The notes beneath the pieces were generated by a model. It was not told where the DNA came from, did no database searches, and saw only the letters and a list, made by a program, of their open reading frames with translations. Source: Pararhizobium sp. IMCC21322 (GTDB lineage: Bacteria; Pseudomonadota; Alphaproteobacteria; Rhizobiales; GCA-2746425). From it: a stretch of DNA of 64,000 bases. This document shows positions 8,069 through 16,904 of this stretch, piece by piece. The DNA lies in the NCBI RefSeq assembly GCF_030758295.1, contig NZ_CP132335.1, positions 1,092,412 to 1,156,411 of the forward strand. The letters run 5' to 3'. The stretch's first letter is position 1. Every line of letters begins with the position of its first letter. The position numbers and the translations under genes are program-made.

Positions 8069-9276
8069 TAGCGCGCATCCCCATCCAGAGGCGTCGTCTT
8101 GCCGTTCTTATAGGCTTGCGGAGGAGTAGCGTTGCCGGAGCCACTATTTTTTGCCGTATTCTGTGATTTGTATTTTTGCTGCTTGAGCGCCTGCTCAATG
8201 ATCCAGACTTCCTTGAGATAAGCCATGATCCAGACGGAGATCGGCAGTACGCCATCTATCGCGATGATCAGCAAAAACAGTGGCAAGAAATCCATGGCAT
8301 GGGTCACCGCCTCACCAACCCCGGGACGCGCCGGAAAGATCGGACGCATGACTGCGGTACCGCCGCTACTCTCCAGGATTGCTTCAAGATTCTTGCCATG
8401 TTCCGACAAAATGGCATTGATACGCTGTGCGACATCTGCCCGTCCTGACAGCTTAATGCCGTTCGACAATTCCTCCGCATATCGTTCGATAAGATGCAGC
8501 GGTACGGCATTGGACAGTTTTGCCGTTGCCTGGTGCAGCAGGTTGTCGGTCTGTTTCAGTGTGTTGCGGCGCTCCCAAATGCTGATCTCTGTCTGCCCAA
8601 CAATGCGCTGATAATCAGCAAAGTGATCGTTGATTTCTTCCAGCGCATGTTCACGCGCGGCTTCGCCCTGTTCATATTGCTGTTGAATGGCTTCTGCCTG
8701 TTCCGCCAGACCTTCTAGGACTACTGTGATAGACCCACGCCCCGTAGCGGCTGCTTTGCTCAAACAAGACTGGGACTGCTCGCAGGCGGCCCAGCCATGC
8801 AAATCCGATGCTATGACCCCGAGAGTCGCGCCACTTCTGCTGGCCTCAGTCGCGACTTGATTAACTTGCGAAATCTCTTGCGCTAGCTTGGTACCGTGAT
8901 CCTGCATTCGAAGAGCAGCAACATCGGGTAAAATGTTCCCGGAAAATGTTGCCAAGGCGAAACCCGCGCCGACAAACATTATCCCAACAATGCTGGCGAT
9001 CGCCGCCAACCTAAAGCGTTTGGCGGCATAAGGCGCACCAAAGCTAACAGCAAGGTGCATGACACCAAAACTCACTATCCCTGCACCAAGGGTCAGGGAT
9101 GCAATCTTCAAATTGTGAAAACCGCCTGATCCTGTGATGATGTTTGGCAGGCCAAGCGCCAGTGTCAGTGTTTGGGTTCCGACAAGAAGGGGTGGGACCC
9201 AATCCATCAATGGGCGGCTCGGCGGGCGTTCATGAACCTGTAAGTCATTGTCAAAAGTGTCGTTGTGAACGTTCAT
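8068..9276 (-). CDS. Multi-pass membrane protein with long periplasmic coiled coil
   Basis: A 402-residue protein heading the leftward membrane operon. Three hydrophobic segments lie at about 28-50, 57-80 and 88-112, then a long helical coiled-coil region (about 130-310), then a C-terminal hydrophobic segment (FLPLFLLIIAIDGVLPISVWIMAYL, about 328-352) and a basic cytoplasmic tail. A GGAG site precedes ATG 9276. The topology resembles membrane scaffold proteins more than enzymes. No named family was recognised. Confidence 0.7.
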   Translation of the reverse strand: MNVHNDTFDNDLQVHERPPSRPLMDWVPPLLVGTQTLTLALGLPNIITGSGGFHNLKIASLTLGAGIVSFGVMHLAVSFGAPYAAKRFRLAAIASIVGIMFVGAGFALATFSGNILPDVAALRMQDHGTKLAQEISQVNQVATEASRSGATLGVIASDLHGWAACEQSQSCLSKAAATGRGSITVVLEGLAEQAEAIQQQYEQGEAAREHALEEINDHFADYQRIVGQTEISIWERRNTLKQTDNLLHQATAKLSNAVPLHLIERYAEELSNGIKLSGRADVAQRINAILSEHGKNLEAILESSGGTAVMRPIFPARPGVGEAVTHAMDFLPLFLLIIAIDGVLPISVWIMAYLKEVWIIEQALKQQKYKSQNTAKNSGSGNATPPQAYKNGKTTPLDGDAR

Positions 9277-9387
9277 ATTATTCTCCGGTTTTGGGTGACA
9301 GCGACGAACGGGCCATGATTGCGGGCGTGCGGAAACAGCCGCGCAAAATCTGTCCGGTGGTACGGTGTCGATATATTTTGAAACTTT

Positions 9388-9426
9388 GACGGCTACGGAT
9401 TTGCCGAAGCCGTCAGGGTTTTTTGT
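9388..9426 (+). terminator. Strong hairpin with T-run
   Basis: GACGGCT at 9388-9394 pairs with AGCCGTC at 9408-9414, with extra CGG/CCG pairing inside the loop, followed by a run of six T. It looks like an intrinsic terminator for rightward transcription, yet no rightward gene precedes it. It sits about 110 bases upstream of the leftward membrane operon and just downstream of the leftward small gene 9439-9630, so it may work bidirectionally or end an antisense transcript. Confidence 0.6.
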
Positions 9427-9438
9427 CTGGGCGGTTCC

Positions 9439-9630
9439 CTAGATGGGAAATGATCCGCGACCACGACAGCTCCGGCAAAAGAACGAATGTCGCGTCATTC
9501 CCCATCCCCTGCATACTGGGCAGGATAATTTCTCAAGATCATGAGGAAATAGTGTCGGATCAGGAAGCGGTGATAATTCCAATTCACTGATTGACCCGCA
9601 GTCTCCCAAGGTAGATAAATTCGCAATCAT
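9439..9630 (-). CDS. Small DnaJ-like zinc-finger protein
   Basis: A 63-residue protein whose C-terminal half has two Cys pairs in a CxxCxGxG-like layout (CPVCRGWG and CRSCRGRG), as in DnaJ-type zinc fingers. The Cys spacing favours a real metal-binding peptide over a chance frame. The ribosome site is weak (AAGG about 12 bases before ATG). It lies alone between the membrane operon and the next block. Function unknown. Confidence 0.5.
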   Translation of the reverse strand: MIANLSTLGDCGSISELELSPLPDPTLFPHDLEKLSCPVCRGWGMTRHSFFCRSCRGRGSFPI

Positions 9631-10032
9631 CAGGTTTCAGCCTTCACGTTGATAGTTGATGAAAGGAGCCGGAGAGCCGCAACTCTCTGGCTCCAATTTC
9701 AGTTCTTCAAATGCCCGCCTGAAGAAAGGCCAAGCATATTGACGGATGTTCCGGTTGAATAACCGAGTTGTCCCAACATGAACTGATAGGTGGTATTATT
9801 TCTCATTCGCATTTTCATTCTCCTTGAATCTTTGTTGAGTTGATGAACACAAAGGAGGCACTGCGCCAAACGGAGCAGAACTCCTGAACGCAAGATAACA
9901 GATGCAACTTGATTTGATTGGGGCACAGTTGGGGTACGTTTTGAACGCACAGGAATCAACTTCAAAAAACCACAATCGCAAATAGAATTTTGTAATTCAC
10001 GCTCGAAAGGGTTCAATTGTGGTTCCCAAAAA
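9631..10032. other. Intergenic region between leftward and rightward blocks
   Basis: No gene with a ribosome site was found. Leftward frames here have poor composition. The region must contain promoters for the rightward pair beginning at 10033. Confidence 0.4.
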
Positions 10033-11016
10033 ATGAAATCAAAATTTATGATAGATAGCCAGCAACTGATCATACTGCCAATGACCTATGACTCTGAACG
10101 TCGAGAATTTATCCGTGACGCTTTCCGAATTGAATTCAACAGTCAGTCAGATACACAACAGCGTTATTTTAAAACTACAATAGTCCCGTTGCTCAATCAA
10201 AACGCTCACCGGTTTTCCATTCCTGGTGCAACGAAGGTTGAGTTTGAAATTGATGCATTTGTGAATGACAAAAACTTGATGAGGGATTTTCTGAAACAGA
10301 AAGACAAAGGCAAAAAACCGAGACGTTTCGGTGATCGTTTGGTTAAGGTTTTCGATGCTTTTCTTCAATTAAGAATTCCGGGCTATGATTCTGCATTTGA
10401 GAAGCAGGGCGCAGCGGATGGTGTCGGCCAAATATTAGGTACATATCTTCGCGACCAGTCGGCGCTTAAAGATCGCTATCAGCAGGCTCTCAATGTTGAA
10501 TCAATCTTTGGTCTTTACGAATATGACGAAGTGGACACCCATCATAAATATAGTGGTTCGACCCGAGTGTTGGCCTTTCTATCAGGTAAAAGCATCGACT
10601 ATTTGAAGGTAATAGACTTTTTCATGAATCAAAATAAACATGAAGGAACAGGGCAACGGGAACGGTTGAATATTATTTCTGGTTTTTGTATTCCCGGGCG
10701 TAGTTTTTCCCCGGTGATAATGCGGTCTGAGACATATAAAACTCGTCATCTAGGCCTGCTTTATACGCCGGGAAATCTCATAGATATGGTTGGCGGAGTC
10801 CTCGACGATCTTACTTATGAAGTTTTTACAACCGAAGAAAATAAGGAAAAAGTTACATTACCTACCAAATCTACCGCTCATGATGAGCTTTTTAAGAAAG
10901 CGCTAAATATTCATTACGGACCAAAGTTAAGAAGAAATTTGAGGGTAATTAAGGAAAAATCATATAAAATCGATATAGAAAGAAAAATAGACTTAATATT
11001 GTCGGATATGATATAA
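10033..11016 (+). CDS. Hypothetical 327-residue protein
   Basis: A soluble protein with a basic C-terminus and no signal peptide. It is AT-rich compared with the left block, which suggests a separate origin. Segments such as RFGDRLVKVFDAFLQLRIPGYD and an Arg/Lys-rich end (YGPKLRRNLRVIKEKSYK) do not match a family I can name. ATG 10048 is an alternative start. Its stop overlaps the start of the ankyrin-repeat gene, so the two are a coupled pair. Confidence 0.6.
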   Translation: MKSKFMIDSQQLIILPMTYDSERREFIRDAFRIEFNSQSDTQQRYFKTTIVPLLNQNAHRFSIPGATKVEFEIDAFVNDKNLMRDFLKQKDKGKKPRRFGDRLVKVFDAFLQLRIPGYDSAFEKQGAADGVGQILGTYLRDQSALKDRYQQALNVESIFGLYEYDEVDTHHKYSGSTRVLAFLSGKSIDYLKVIDFFMNQNKHEGTGQRERLNIISGFCIPGRSFSPVIMRSETYKTRHLGLLYTPGNLIDMVGGVLDDLTYEVFTTEENKEKVTLPTKSTAHDELFKKALNIHYGPKLRRNLRVIKEKSYKIDIERKIDLILSDMI

Positions 11017-11450
11017 TGTTTATTGTTTCTAATAACCTAATTGATAATTATAACCTATTGAACGAAGACAAACCTAATATTATTAGGGGAGCAATGAACG
11101 CGGATTTAGAGGAAGTTAAAGCTGCATTATTGGAAAACCCTGACTGTATCAACGAGGCCGACCCCGAAACTGGCCTGACAGCGATGCATATTGGGGGTGG
11201 CGAAGGCGATTATGCGCTTGTCGACTTGCTTTGCAATCAACCCGGGTTTGATATTAGCCTCCGCGATGCGTGGGGCCGCACGCCATACCTAATGGCTCGT
11301 GTCATAGGACGGCAAGATATCATCGATAGGATGTTTGAACAGATTAATGCCGAAATCAGCCGAAGATTAGAATTAGAAGATAGTGAAACAGAGGACTCTG
11401 CTAGCGTCACGCATTTTCGTCCACGCCGTCCGCCTTCTGGTCCGAGTTGA
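11016..11450 (+). CDS. Ankyrin-repeat protein
   Basis: A 144-residue protein with about two to three ankyrin repeats. The clearest are NADLEEVKAALLENPDCINEADPETGLTAMHIG (about 29-61, split here by reading) and the following GDYALVDLLCNQPGFDISLRDAWGRTPYLMA. The C-terminal tail is acidic then Pro/Arg-rich. Ankyrin repeats bind other proteins, so the likely partner is the product of the overlapping upstream gene. A toxin-immunity or regulator pair is possible but not shown. Confidence 0.75.
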   Translation: MFIVSNNLIDNYNLLNEDKPNIIRGAMNADLEEVKAALLENPDCINEADPETGLTAMHIGGGEGDYALVDLLCNQPGFDISLRDAWGRTPYLMARVIGRQDIIDRMFEQINAEISRRLELEDSETEDSASVTHFRPRRPPSGPS

Positions 11451-11572
11451 TAACAATCAACCGCATTTTTGAAATTTGATAATATTTTGCCACTTCGCGG
11501 TGAAGGATGTCTTGTACCTTAAGCTATCATTATCCTCTTGACCCAAGTTGAAGAAATCAAGAATTCCGATTA

Positions 11573-12413
11573 GGGGTTGGTGACGTTTACCTTGTGTGAA
11601 TGAGCGTTGCGGCGATTGAGATGAAGGCTTTAAAACTCTGGTCGGTTTTGCAAGAGCGCATTGCTGTCCCTCTGTTTTCCTTCAGTTTGCCAAAGTAGTT
11701 TTCGATCAATTGCCGCCATTTGTAGGTCTCCTTGTCGAATTCCGCCGGGAACCGCCGGTTGGATTTTGGCGGTATGACCGGGATTATGCCGCGATCCAGC
11801 AGGTCATTTCGCAGCCAATCCGCGTCAAAAGCCCTGTCCGCCAGTAAATGCCCGGCGGACAGGCCGCTGATCAATGCATCGGTCTCGCGCAGATCATGGG
11901 CTTGCCCGGGCACCACAGAGAAATCGACGAGATTGCCGAGCGCGTCAGTCAGGGCCAGTATCTTCGTCGTTATGCCGCCGCGAGAGCGTCCGATGGCCTG
12001 GCAAAGAGTCCCCCTTTTGCGCCTTGTCCCGAGCGATGAACCTTGACGATAGTACCGTCGATCATCGCGTATTCCAGGTCGGCTTCTGAGGCTAATGCTC
12101 TGAACATACGATAGAAAATATCTGCTTTGACCCATCTGCGGAACCGCTTGAATACTGAGTTCCATTTGCCGAACTCACCCGGCAGTTCGCGCCATTGAGC
12201 GCCCGTGCGGACAATCCAGAGGACTGCCTCCACGAAAAGCCGTGGGTCACGTCCGGTTTGTCCCGGATCGGTGGATTTGCCCAGGCAATAAGGTTCGATG
12301 ATCGCCCATTGCGAATTGGATAGGACTCTTCGGGTCAAGGTTGCTCTCCTCCGTTTGCAACCTTGATGAACCAGAAATCAGCTGATTTGGGAATCCCGAA
12401 CATCAACAGCCCC
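11573..12413. mobile_element. IS5-family insertion sequence, IS427 group (841 bp)
   Basis: The ends match as imperfect terminal inverted repeats: GGGGTTGGTGACGTTT on the left and, reversed, GGGGCTGTTGATGTTC on the right. Both ends are flanked by TA (11571-11572 and 12414-12415), the usual 2-bp target duplication of this group. The length and the split transposase fit IS427-type elements. Both ends are present and the element looks complete. Confidence 0.85.
11587..12338 (-). CDS. IS5-family (IS427 group) transposase, two overlapping frames
   Basis: orfA (12338-11970) starts MTRRVLSNSQWAIIEPYCLG and carries the DUF4096-like N-terminal region and the first DDE Asp in AMIDGTIVKVHRSGQ. orfB (to 11587) continues with GRSRGGITTKILALTDALGN, the second Asp in LLADRAFDADWLR, and Glu in the YKWRQLIENYFGKLKENR region. 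The frames join by a -1 shift near an A4G5 run about 12010, normal for this IS group. The full-length product would be a DDE transposase of about 250 residues. It appears intact. Confidence 0.85.
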
Positions 12414-12496
12414 TAGTTCGTGTTTTTTGCTGTATTTGCAGAAATCTCAAAAATCTCCACGATGCACGATTTCAGACGAACATCTTTATACCGCGC

Positions 12497-13537
12497 TCAG
12501 GATGAATTCGACTGGTTGTCTTTTACAATTTCACCAACAGTATCAATGTCCCGTATTAATTTTTTCGCTGACCCATCCATTCCAGTAGAGGCTTGTCTAT
12601 CCTTCACAACTGTGTTGAAAGTCGCATAATCGTATGCATATCGGTTCACACCAATTTCTTCAAAGACTTTCCGTAGCCGTCTATTTTCTTTTATGAACGG
12701 TATTTTGAACCATCTCTTGTCAATTAACCCATAATTTTGATCAATTTTATCTCTAGCAAGATCGGTGTAAATGTTCGTAACATCACCTATTTCTTTACCG
12801 CGCACCGCTAAATGAACCTCTATGACTTTTTCTAGATAATCATAATCATATGGTTGTTTGTTGTGTTCAGCATAGTGCATATAAATAAATGCCCTGGCTG
12901 CGGACAACTGAATGTCACTTGCAAATCCTGTAAGCGTTTTAACAAAGCGCCAAACAGCCCCAATAATTCCGAGCCGACCTTTGCTCTTGAATGATTTTGG
13001 GGCGTCCAACTTCCGCGCATAAGATGTAATCGCTTTGGTATTTTGTCCGTAGGCGAGATATGCAGGCGCTCTTAGAATCGACCATTCTTCTGTAAGTAAC
13101 CGCATTGCTAGTTCAGCCTCGTCGATAACTTGATAACCGAATACAAATTTCCACAATGATGGTAGATAGAATTCTTCCTTTGATTGCATTAGGTCATCGA
13201 CGAATGAGAGTGAAACAACACCATCGCCACCTGCTTTTATGGTGCTTTTGATGTTTTGTTGAGCATCATGCAATATAGCAAGTTGATCTATTCCAGAATT
13301 TCCGCCGTGAAAAACTTTTGGCCGCCCACCACTATTTATCGACCAATGTGTCGCATCCATATTCTCAACCACGTGCTTTACATGATTGAAATTCAACGGC
13401 AAATCATATGGGCCAAGATTTACTCGAATAAAAATCTGTTCAAACCCAAATGGGACGATAACATAGAGCCCGTCATCTATCTGCATTGGGTCGTTTTTAG
13501 TGGTTTGTAGATAGTTCTGATGAAATGGTCTAAACAT
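12497..13537 (-). CDS. Hypothetical 346-residue protein
   Basis: A soluble, AT-rich gene with no recognised domain. Start ATG 13537 is chosen; the frame opens at a TTG at 13555 and a later ATG (MQIDDGLYV) is also possible, with no clear ribosome site for any. Aromatic-rich segments (DYDYLEKVIEVHLAVRG, RWFKIPFIKENRRLRKVFEEIG) suggest a folded globular protein. It stands alone between the IS copy and the ardA leader, so it may be accessory cargo. Confidence 0.6.
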   Translation of the reverse strand: MFRPFHQNYLQTTKNDPMQIDDGLYVIVPFGFEQIFIRVNLGPYDLPLNFNHVKHVVENMDATHWSINSGGRPKVFHGGNSGIDQLAILHDAQQNIKSTIKAGGDGVVSLSFVDDLMQSKEEFYLPSLWKFVFGYQVIDEAELAMRLLTEEWSILRAPAYLAYGQNTKAITSYARKLDAPKSFKSKGRLGIIGAVWRFVKTLTGFASDIQLSAARAFIYMHYAEHNKQPYDYDYLEKVIEVHLAVRGKEIGDVTNIYTDLARDKIDQNYGLIDKRWFKIPFIKENRRLRKVFEEIGVNRYAYDYATFNTVVKDRQASTGMDGSAKKLIRDIDTVGEIVKDNQSNSS

Positions 13538-13559
13538 CAAAAATAGTGCTCGCAAATAA

Positions 13560-14311
13560 TTTGATTAGGCACCTCACAGAAAGGAGCCAATTATCAAGGT
13601 AATTATATTCTTTATTATTTGTCACAAGTAAAGCTGAACGCATAATTCATGCGATAATTGTTAGAATTCGACCTGCCTGTCCGAGCCGGGCACTATTTCA
13701 CTAAGCGCGTGCCTTGCTAAGCGAAATCGAACCAACGAGTTGTTTCGGCGCATGCGCGTCACGATCCCTGACAGAGAAAGACCAAGCGGACGGCAATCCA
13801 AGGGTGCTCTCGATCCCGCGGCTTTGGCCGCTCCTGCGGGAACACCGGGAACCTTGGCTCACCGATCGACGCGTCCCGCCACCTCAAATGTGGCTCCTGG
13901 CAGTCTTCATTTTTATGGTGCCGTCGTTGACGGCGTTTTTAAGGACTGGTGGAGGCGGCATATGTGCCGCCGCTTATAGTGATGCCCGGCACACCGGACA
14001 TGGAAACCCTAGGCCAGCTTACACCGACACAAAACACCTGATCCAATAGCCAAAATCCTCCGGCCCGCTCCATTCACCTCATTGCATTCGGCTCCCGTGT
14101 TGTCGGATCGGCTGGCGAGCAGCCGCCGCAAGCGGTGAGGCTTTGGGGCGTTTTGCTTTCGGCACAACCGTCCAAAGAGACGTCGCCCCCGATAAATCGG
14201 AGGCGGCTTTTTTCGTTTTTGGACGCTCGCCGCGAGCAAGGTTTCATGTGCGGGGTAGACAGAAGAAAGTCTGAAAACCTCGTTTTTGAAAACCAACATT
14301 GCGAGGAAAAA
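13560..14311. promoter_or_regulatory. Structured non-coding leader upstream of ardA
   Basis: About 750 bases without a credible gene but clearly structured. A hairpin GGCGGCA-TATG-TGCCGCC lies at 13954-13971, with GC-rich segments and short inverted sequences around 13800-13860 and 13980-14000. The segment 14100-14230 (CAGCCGCCGCAAGCGGTGAGG and following) resembles leader sequences I associate with antirestriction genes on alphaproteobacterial plasmids; that is from memory. It may contain a single-strand promoter or RNA element that allows early ardA expression. Confidence 0.4.
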
Positions 14312-14821
14312 ATGACCCTGATATTTTATGCACAACCCTATGATATTTCTGCCGAAGGCTTCTATTTTCGATCTGTCGATGAGTATGAGAGCCAAGCGTC
14401 AACCTTACGAAACAGCCACGGCCAAAAGGTCGAGGAATTTGAAATTCAATTCATTGACGGCGAGACTATTGACTGTGAGCTTGCCAAAGTCTGGGGCTTA
14501 AACCAATCCGATATCGCCAGATATTTCGAAGCGGCAACCGATTGGGATGATGACCAGAAAATCCGCTTCATTATTGCTGTTGGAGAATGTGGTTATTCCC
14601 ACTCTCAACTTAGCGACGATCCCGAAGATATTGAAATCGACATTTACGAACTCGATAGCCTGAAAGAGCTGGCGTATCAGTTTGTAGAAGAAGGACTGTT
14701 TGGCGACATCCCTGAACGCATCCAGCACTATCTGGATTATGACGCTATCGCACGCGATTTAGGTATCGATTACAGCGAAACAACAATCAACAGCACGAAC
14801 CTGATTTACAGGTGCGCTTGA
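14312..14821 (+). CDS. ardA: Antirestriction protein ArdA
   Basis: A 169-residue acidic protein starting MTLIFYAQPYD. The C-terminal part (LAYQFVEEGLFGDIP, then YLDYDAIARDLGIDYSET) is the characteristic ArdA end. ArdA mimics bent B-form DNA and blocks type I restriction enzymes, protecting incoming single-strand-derived DNA during conjugation. The acidic composition (many Asp and Glu, as in DDPEDIEIDIYEL) fits DNA mimicry. The start has a GAGG site 7 bases upstream; the open frame to 14135 is leader sequence. It supports a conjugative or mobilizable lifestyle for the element. Confidence 0.9.
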   Translation: MTLIFYAQPYDISAEGFYFRSVDEYESQASTLRNSHGQKVEEFEIQFIDGETIDCELAKVWGLNQSDIARYFEAATDWDDDQKIRFIIAVGECGYSHSQLSDDPEDIEIDIYELDSLKELAYQFVEEGLFGDIPERIQHYLDYDAIARDLGIDYSETTINSTNLIYRCA

Positions 14822-14833
14822 TGGCGTCCTTAA

Positions 14834-14856
14834 GCCCCTGCACTGTCGGGGGTTTT
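14834..14856 (+). terminator. Weak terminator after ardA
   Basis: CCCC at 14835-14838 can pair with GGGG at 14848-14852, followed by TTTT. The stem is short, so termination would be partial, and read-through into the ParB-like gene 50 bases further is likely. Confidence 0.35.
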
Positions 14857-14906
14857 GGGATGCAATCACGCATCATTTAATCCATTTATTGAAAAGGAAA
14901 ATTATC

Positions 14907-16610
14907 ATGGAGTTACAACATATTGACCTAAGCCAACTTAAAACCACAAAACTGAATGTCCGTAAAATCGGCGCAAAAGAAATTGATGACCTTGTGCCAA
15001 GCATTCAGTCTCTTGGCATTATTCAGCCGCTGTTGGTGCGCAAGAATTGCGAGGGCTTTGAAGTTGTCGCGGGACAGCGCCGCTATCATGCCTTGAGCAA
15101 AATTGCTGAAACGGGCGCTATCGAACCTGTACCCTGTATCATCATGCAAGAGGGGGACGATGCCAAAGCAATTGAGGCGTCCTTAGCTGAAAACATCGCC
15201 CGTCTGCCAATGAGAGAAATTGACCAGTACAAAGCGTTTTCTGCCCTGTCCAAAAAAGGGACAGGCGTTGAAGATATTGCCGCGCAATTTGGAATTACCG
15301 ACAGGCAGGTCAAACAGCGTCTTGCCCTTGGTAATTTACACGCGCCGATTTTAACTGCCTATGAAAAACAGGAAATAGGCGTCGATACAATCCGCTCCCT
15401 AACCTTGGCAACGCCGAAGCAGCAAAAAGCATGGTGGCAATTATTCAAGAGTGACGAATTCGCGCCCCAATTTCACGCGCTGAAAGCTTGGCTTTTTGGT
15501 GGGGCGAATATCCCGCTTGAAAATGCGTTGTTTGATGTCGCGGATTATGAGGGGCAGATTGTTTCCGACCTTTTTGGGGAGGAAAGCTATTTTGATGACG
15601 CAGAGAAATTCTGGACGCTTCAAAACCAAGCCATTGCCAAGCTGAAACAGGGTTTTCTGGATGAAGGCTGGCAGGAGGTGACTATCCTTGATGTCGGGGA
15701 GTTTTATTACAGATGGGATCATGTTGAAACGGGTAAAGACAATGGCGGCAGGGTCTATATTTCTGTCAGCAAGCTAGGTGAAGTCTCTCAGCATGTCGGT
15801 TATGTCACCCAAAAAGAAGCCAAGCGCAAACAGCAAGAGCTGAGCGGCGAAACGCCCGTTTCCAAAAACGGCGAACTCACCAAGTCCATGCAAAACTACC
15901 TTGGACTTCACCGCCATAGCGCCGTGAGAACCGAACTCCTGTCACATCAGGGCATTGCCCTGCGTTTGGCGGTGGCGCAGATGATTGCAGGGTCTTCGCT
16001 TTGGAGTGTTCAGGCCGACCCGCAAAAGTCCAATACGGACGCTATTGCAGAAAGCCTTGCAACCAATAAGGCGGAAAGCGTGTTTCAGGCAGAGCGCGAA
16101 CGGGTACAGAGCCTGTTAGACCTTTCTGGTGAAGAGGGCGAACCCATCGTACCGCGCAAAACCGATTGGGGTAAAAGTCCTGATCTTTACGCCATAGTCG
16201 CCAAGCTGCTGGAACTGGACGATGCCAGCGTCAATCTGGTTTTGACCTTTGTCGTTGCCGAAACCCTGCCAAGCGGTTCTGCCCTTGTCGAAGTTTTAGG
16301 CGAAAAACTGTCGGTGAACATGGCCGATCACTGGCAACCGGATCAAACCTTTTTTGATCTGTTGCGCGACAAGGAAACGCTCAACACCATTGTCAAACAA
16401 GTCGCTGGAAAGAGCACGGCAGACGCGCATGTTGCCTCCACCGCCAAAGTCCAGAGACAGATCATTCAGGACGGCTTGAGCGGCAAGCGCAAGAATGGCA
16501 AGCAGGACTGGCAACCGGGCTATATGAGTTTCCCCATGACCGCCTACACCAAAAAGGGCGGCATAGAAGCCATGGACAGCCGCAAAGCCCTCAAGAAGCT
16601 GTTTAAATAG
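14907..16610 (+). CDS. ParB/RepB/Spo0J-family ParB-like protein
   Basis: A 567-residue protein. The N-terminal ParB/sulfiredoxin fold (about 1-100) has LVPSIQSLGIIQPLLVRK and the GQRRYHAL box. An HTH region with EDIAAQFGITDRQVKQRLALG follows (about 130-155). The long C-terminal region is typical of plasmid ParB-like proteins of alphaproteobacteria that lie beside antirestriction genes and have no ParA partner. Such proteins bind DNA and may act as CTP switches or nucleases. No parA gene is adjacent. ATG 14907 has a GAAAAGGAAA-type site; the frame opens upstream at 14889. A strong terminator follows the stop. Confidence 0.88.
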   Translation: MELQHIDLSQLKTTKLNVRKIGAKEIDDLVPSIQSLGIIQPLLVRKNCEGFEVVAGQRRYHALSKIAETGAIEPVPCIIMQEGDDAKAIEASLAENIARLPMREIDQYKAFSALSKKGTGVEDIAAQFGITDRQVKQRLALGNLHAPILTAYEKQEIGVDTIRSLTLATPKQQKAWWQLFKSDEFAPQFHALKAWLFGGANIPLENALFDVADYEGQIVSDLFGEESYFDDAEKFWTLQNQAIAKLKQGFLDEGWQEVTILDVGEFYYRWDHVETGKDNGGRVYISVSKLGEVSQHVGYVTQKEAKRKQQELSGETPVSKNGELTKSMQNYLGLHRHSAVRTELLSHQGIALRLAVAQMIAGSSLWSVQADPQKSNTDAIAESLATNKAESVFQAERERVQSLLDLSGEEGEPIVPRKTDWGKSPDLYAIVAKLLELDDASVNLVLTFVVAETLPSGSALVEVLGEKLSVNMADHWQPDQTFFDLLRDKETLNTIVKQVAGKSTADAHVASTAKVQRQIIQDGLSGKRKNGKQDWQPGYMSFPMTAYTKKGGIEAMDSRKALKKLFK

Positions 16611-16623
16611 CCCTCACCAAAAC

Positions 16624-16657
16624 AAAACCGCCCGTTGGCTCCCCAACGGGCGGTTTT
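16624..16657. terminator. Strong bidirectional intrinsic terminator
   Basis: AAAACCGCCCGTTGG at 16624-16638 pairs perfectly with CCAACGGGCGGTTTT at 16643-16657, with a 4-base loop. A or T runs at both feet let it work in either direction. It ends the ardA/ParB transcript and insulates the toxin-antitoxin pair. Confidence 0.9.
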
Positions 16658-16721
16658 ACCGCTTTCGCGGCAGTTGTCGTTTTTTATGGATTTTTGCCCT
16701 TATTTTGCGTTACAATGGGGC

Positions 16722-16904
16722 ATGAGCGAAATCAAAGAAACATCATCATTGGCTGAGTTGACACAGCCTTGCGAACCGTCTTCCGACCCAAACTATCTGG
16801 CTTGGAAAGAGGCCAAGATACGCAAAGGCCTTGAGCAGTCAAAAGACCGATCAAACATGATTCCCGCCCATAAGGTTTGGGAGACATTCGGCTTTGAACG
16901 TTAA
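16722..16904 (+). CDS. Antitoxin of a ParE/RelE-type module
   Basis: A 60-residue acidic protein starting MSEIKETSSLAELTQ and ending AHKVWETFGFER. It is placed directly before and overlapping a RelE/ParE-superfamily toxin, the usual order for these modules. The C-terminal half (KEAKIRKGLEQSKDRSNMIPAHKVWE) is the kind of short helical tail that wraps the toxin. The DNA-binding N-terminus is minimal. The frame extends upstream to 16635 but only 16722 gives a sensible protein. Confidence 0.8.
   Translation: MSEIKETSSLAELTQPCEPSSDPNYLAWKEAKIRKGLEQSKDRSNMIPAHKVWETFGFER

Noticed and set aside
13969-13979. 11-bp match to the reverse of the tRNA-Thr 3' end
   Set aside because: It falls inside a GC-rich hairpin, is short enough to be chance in 64 kb, and no integrase is adjacent; not called an att site.
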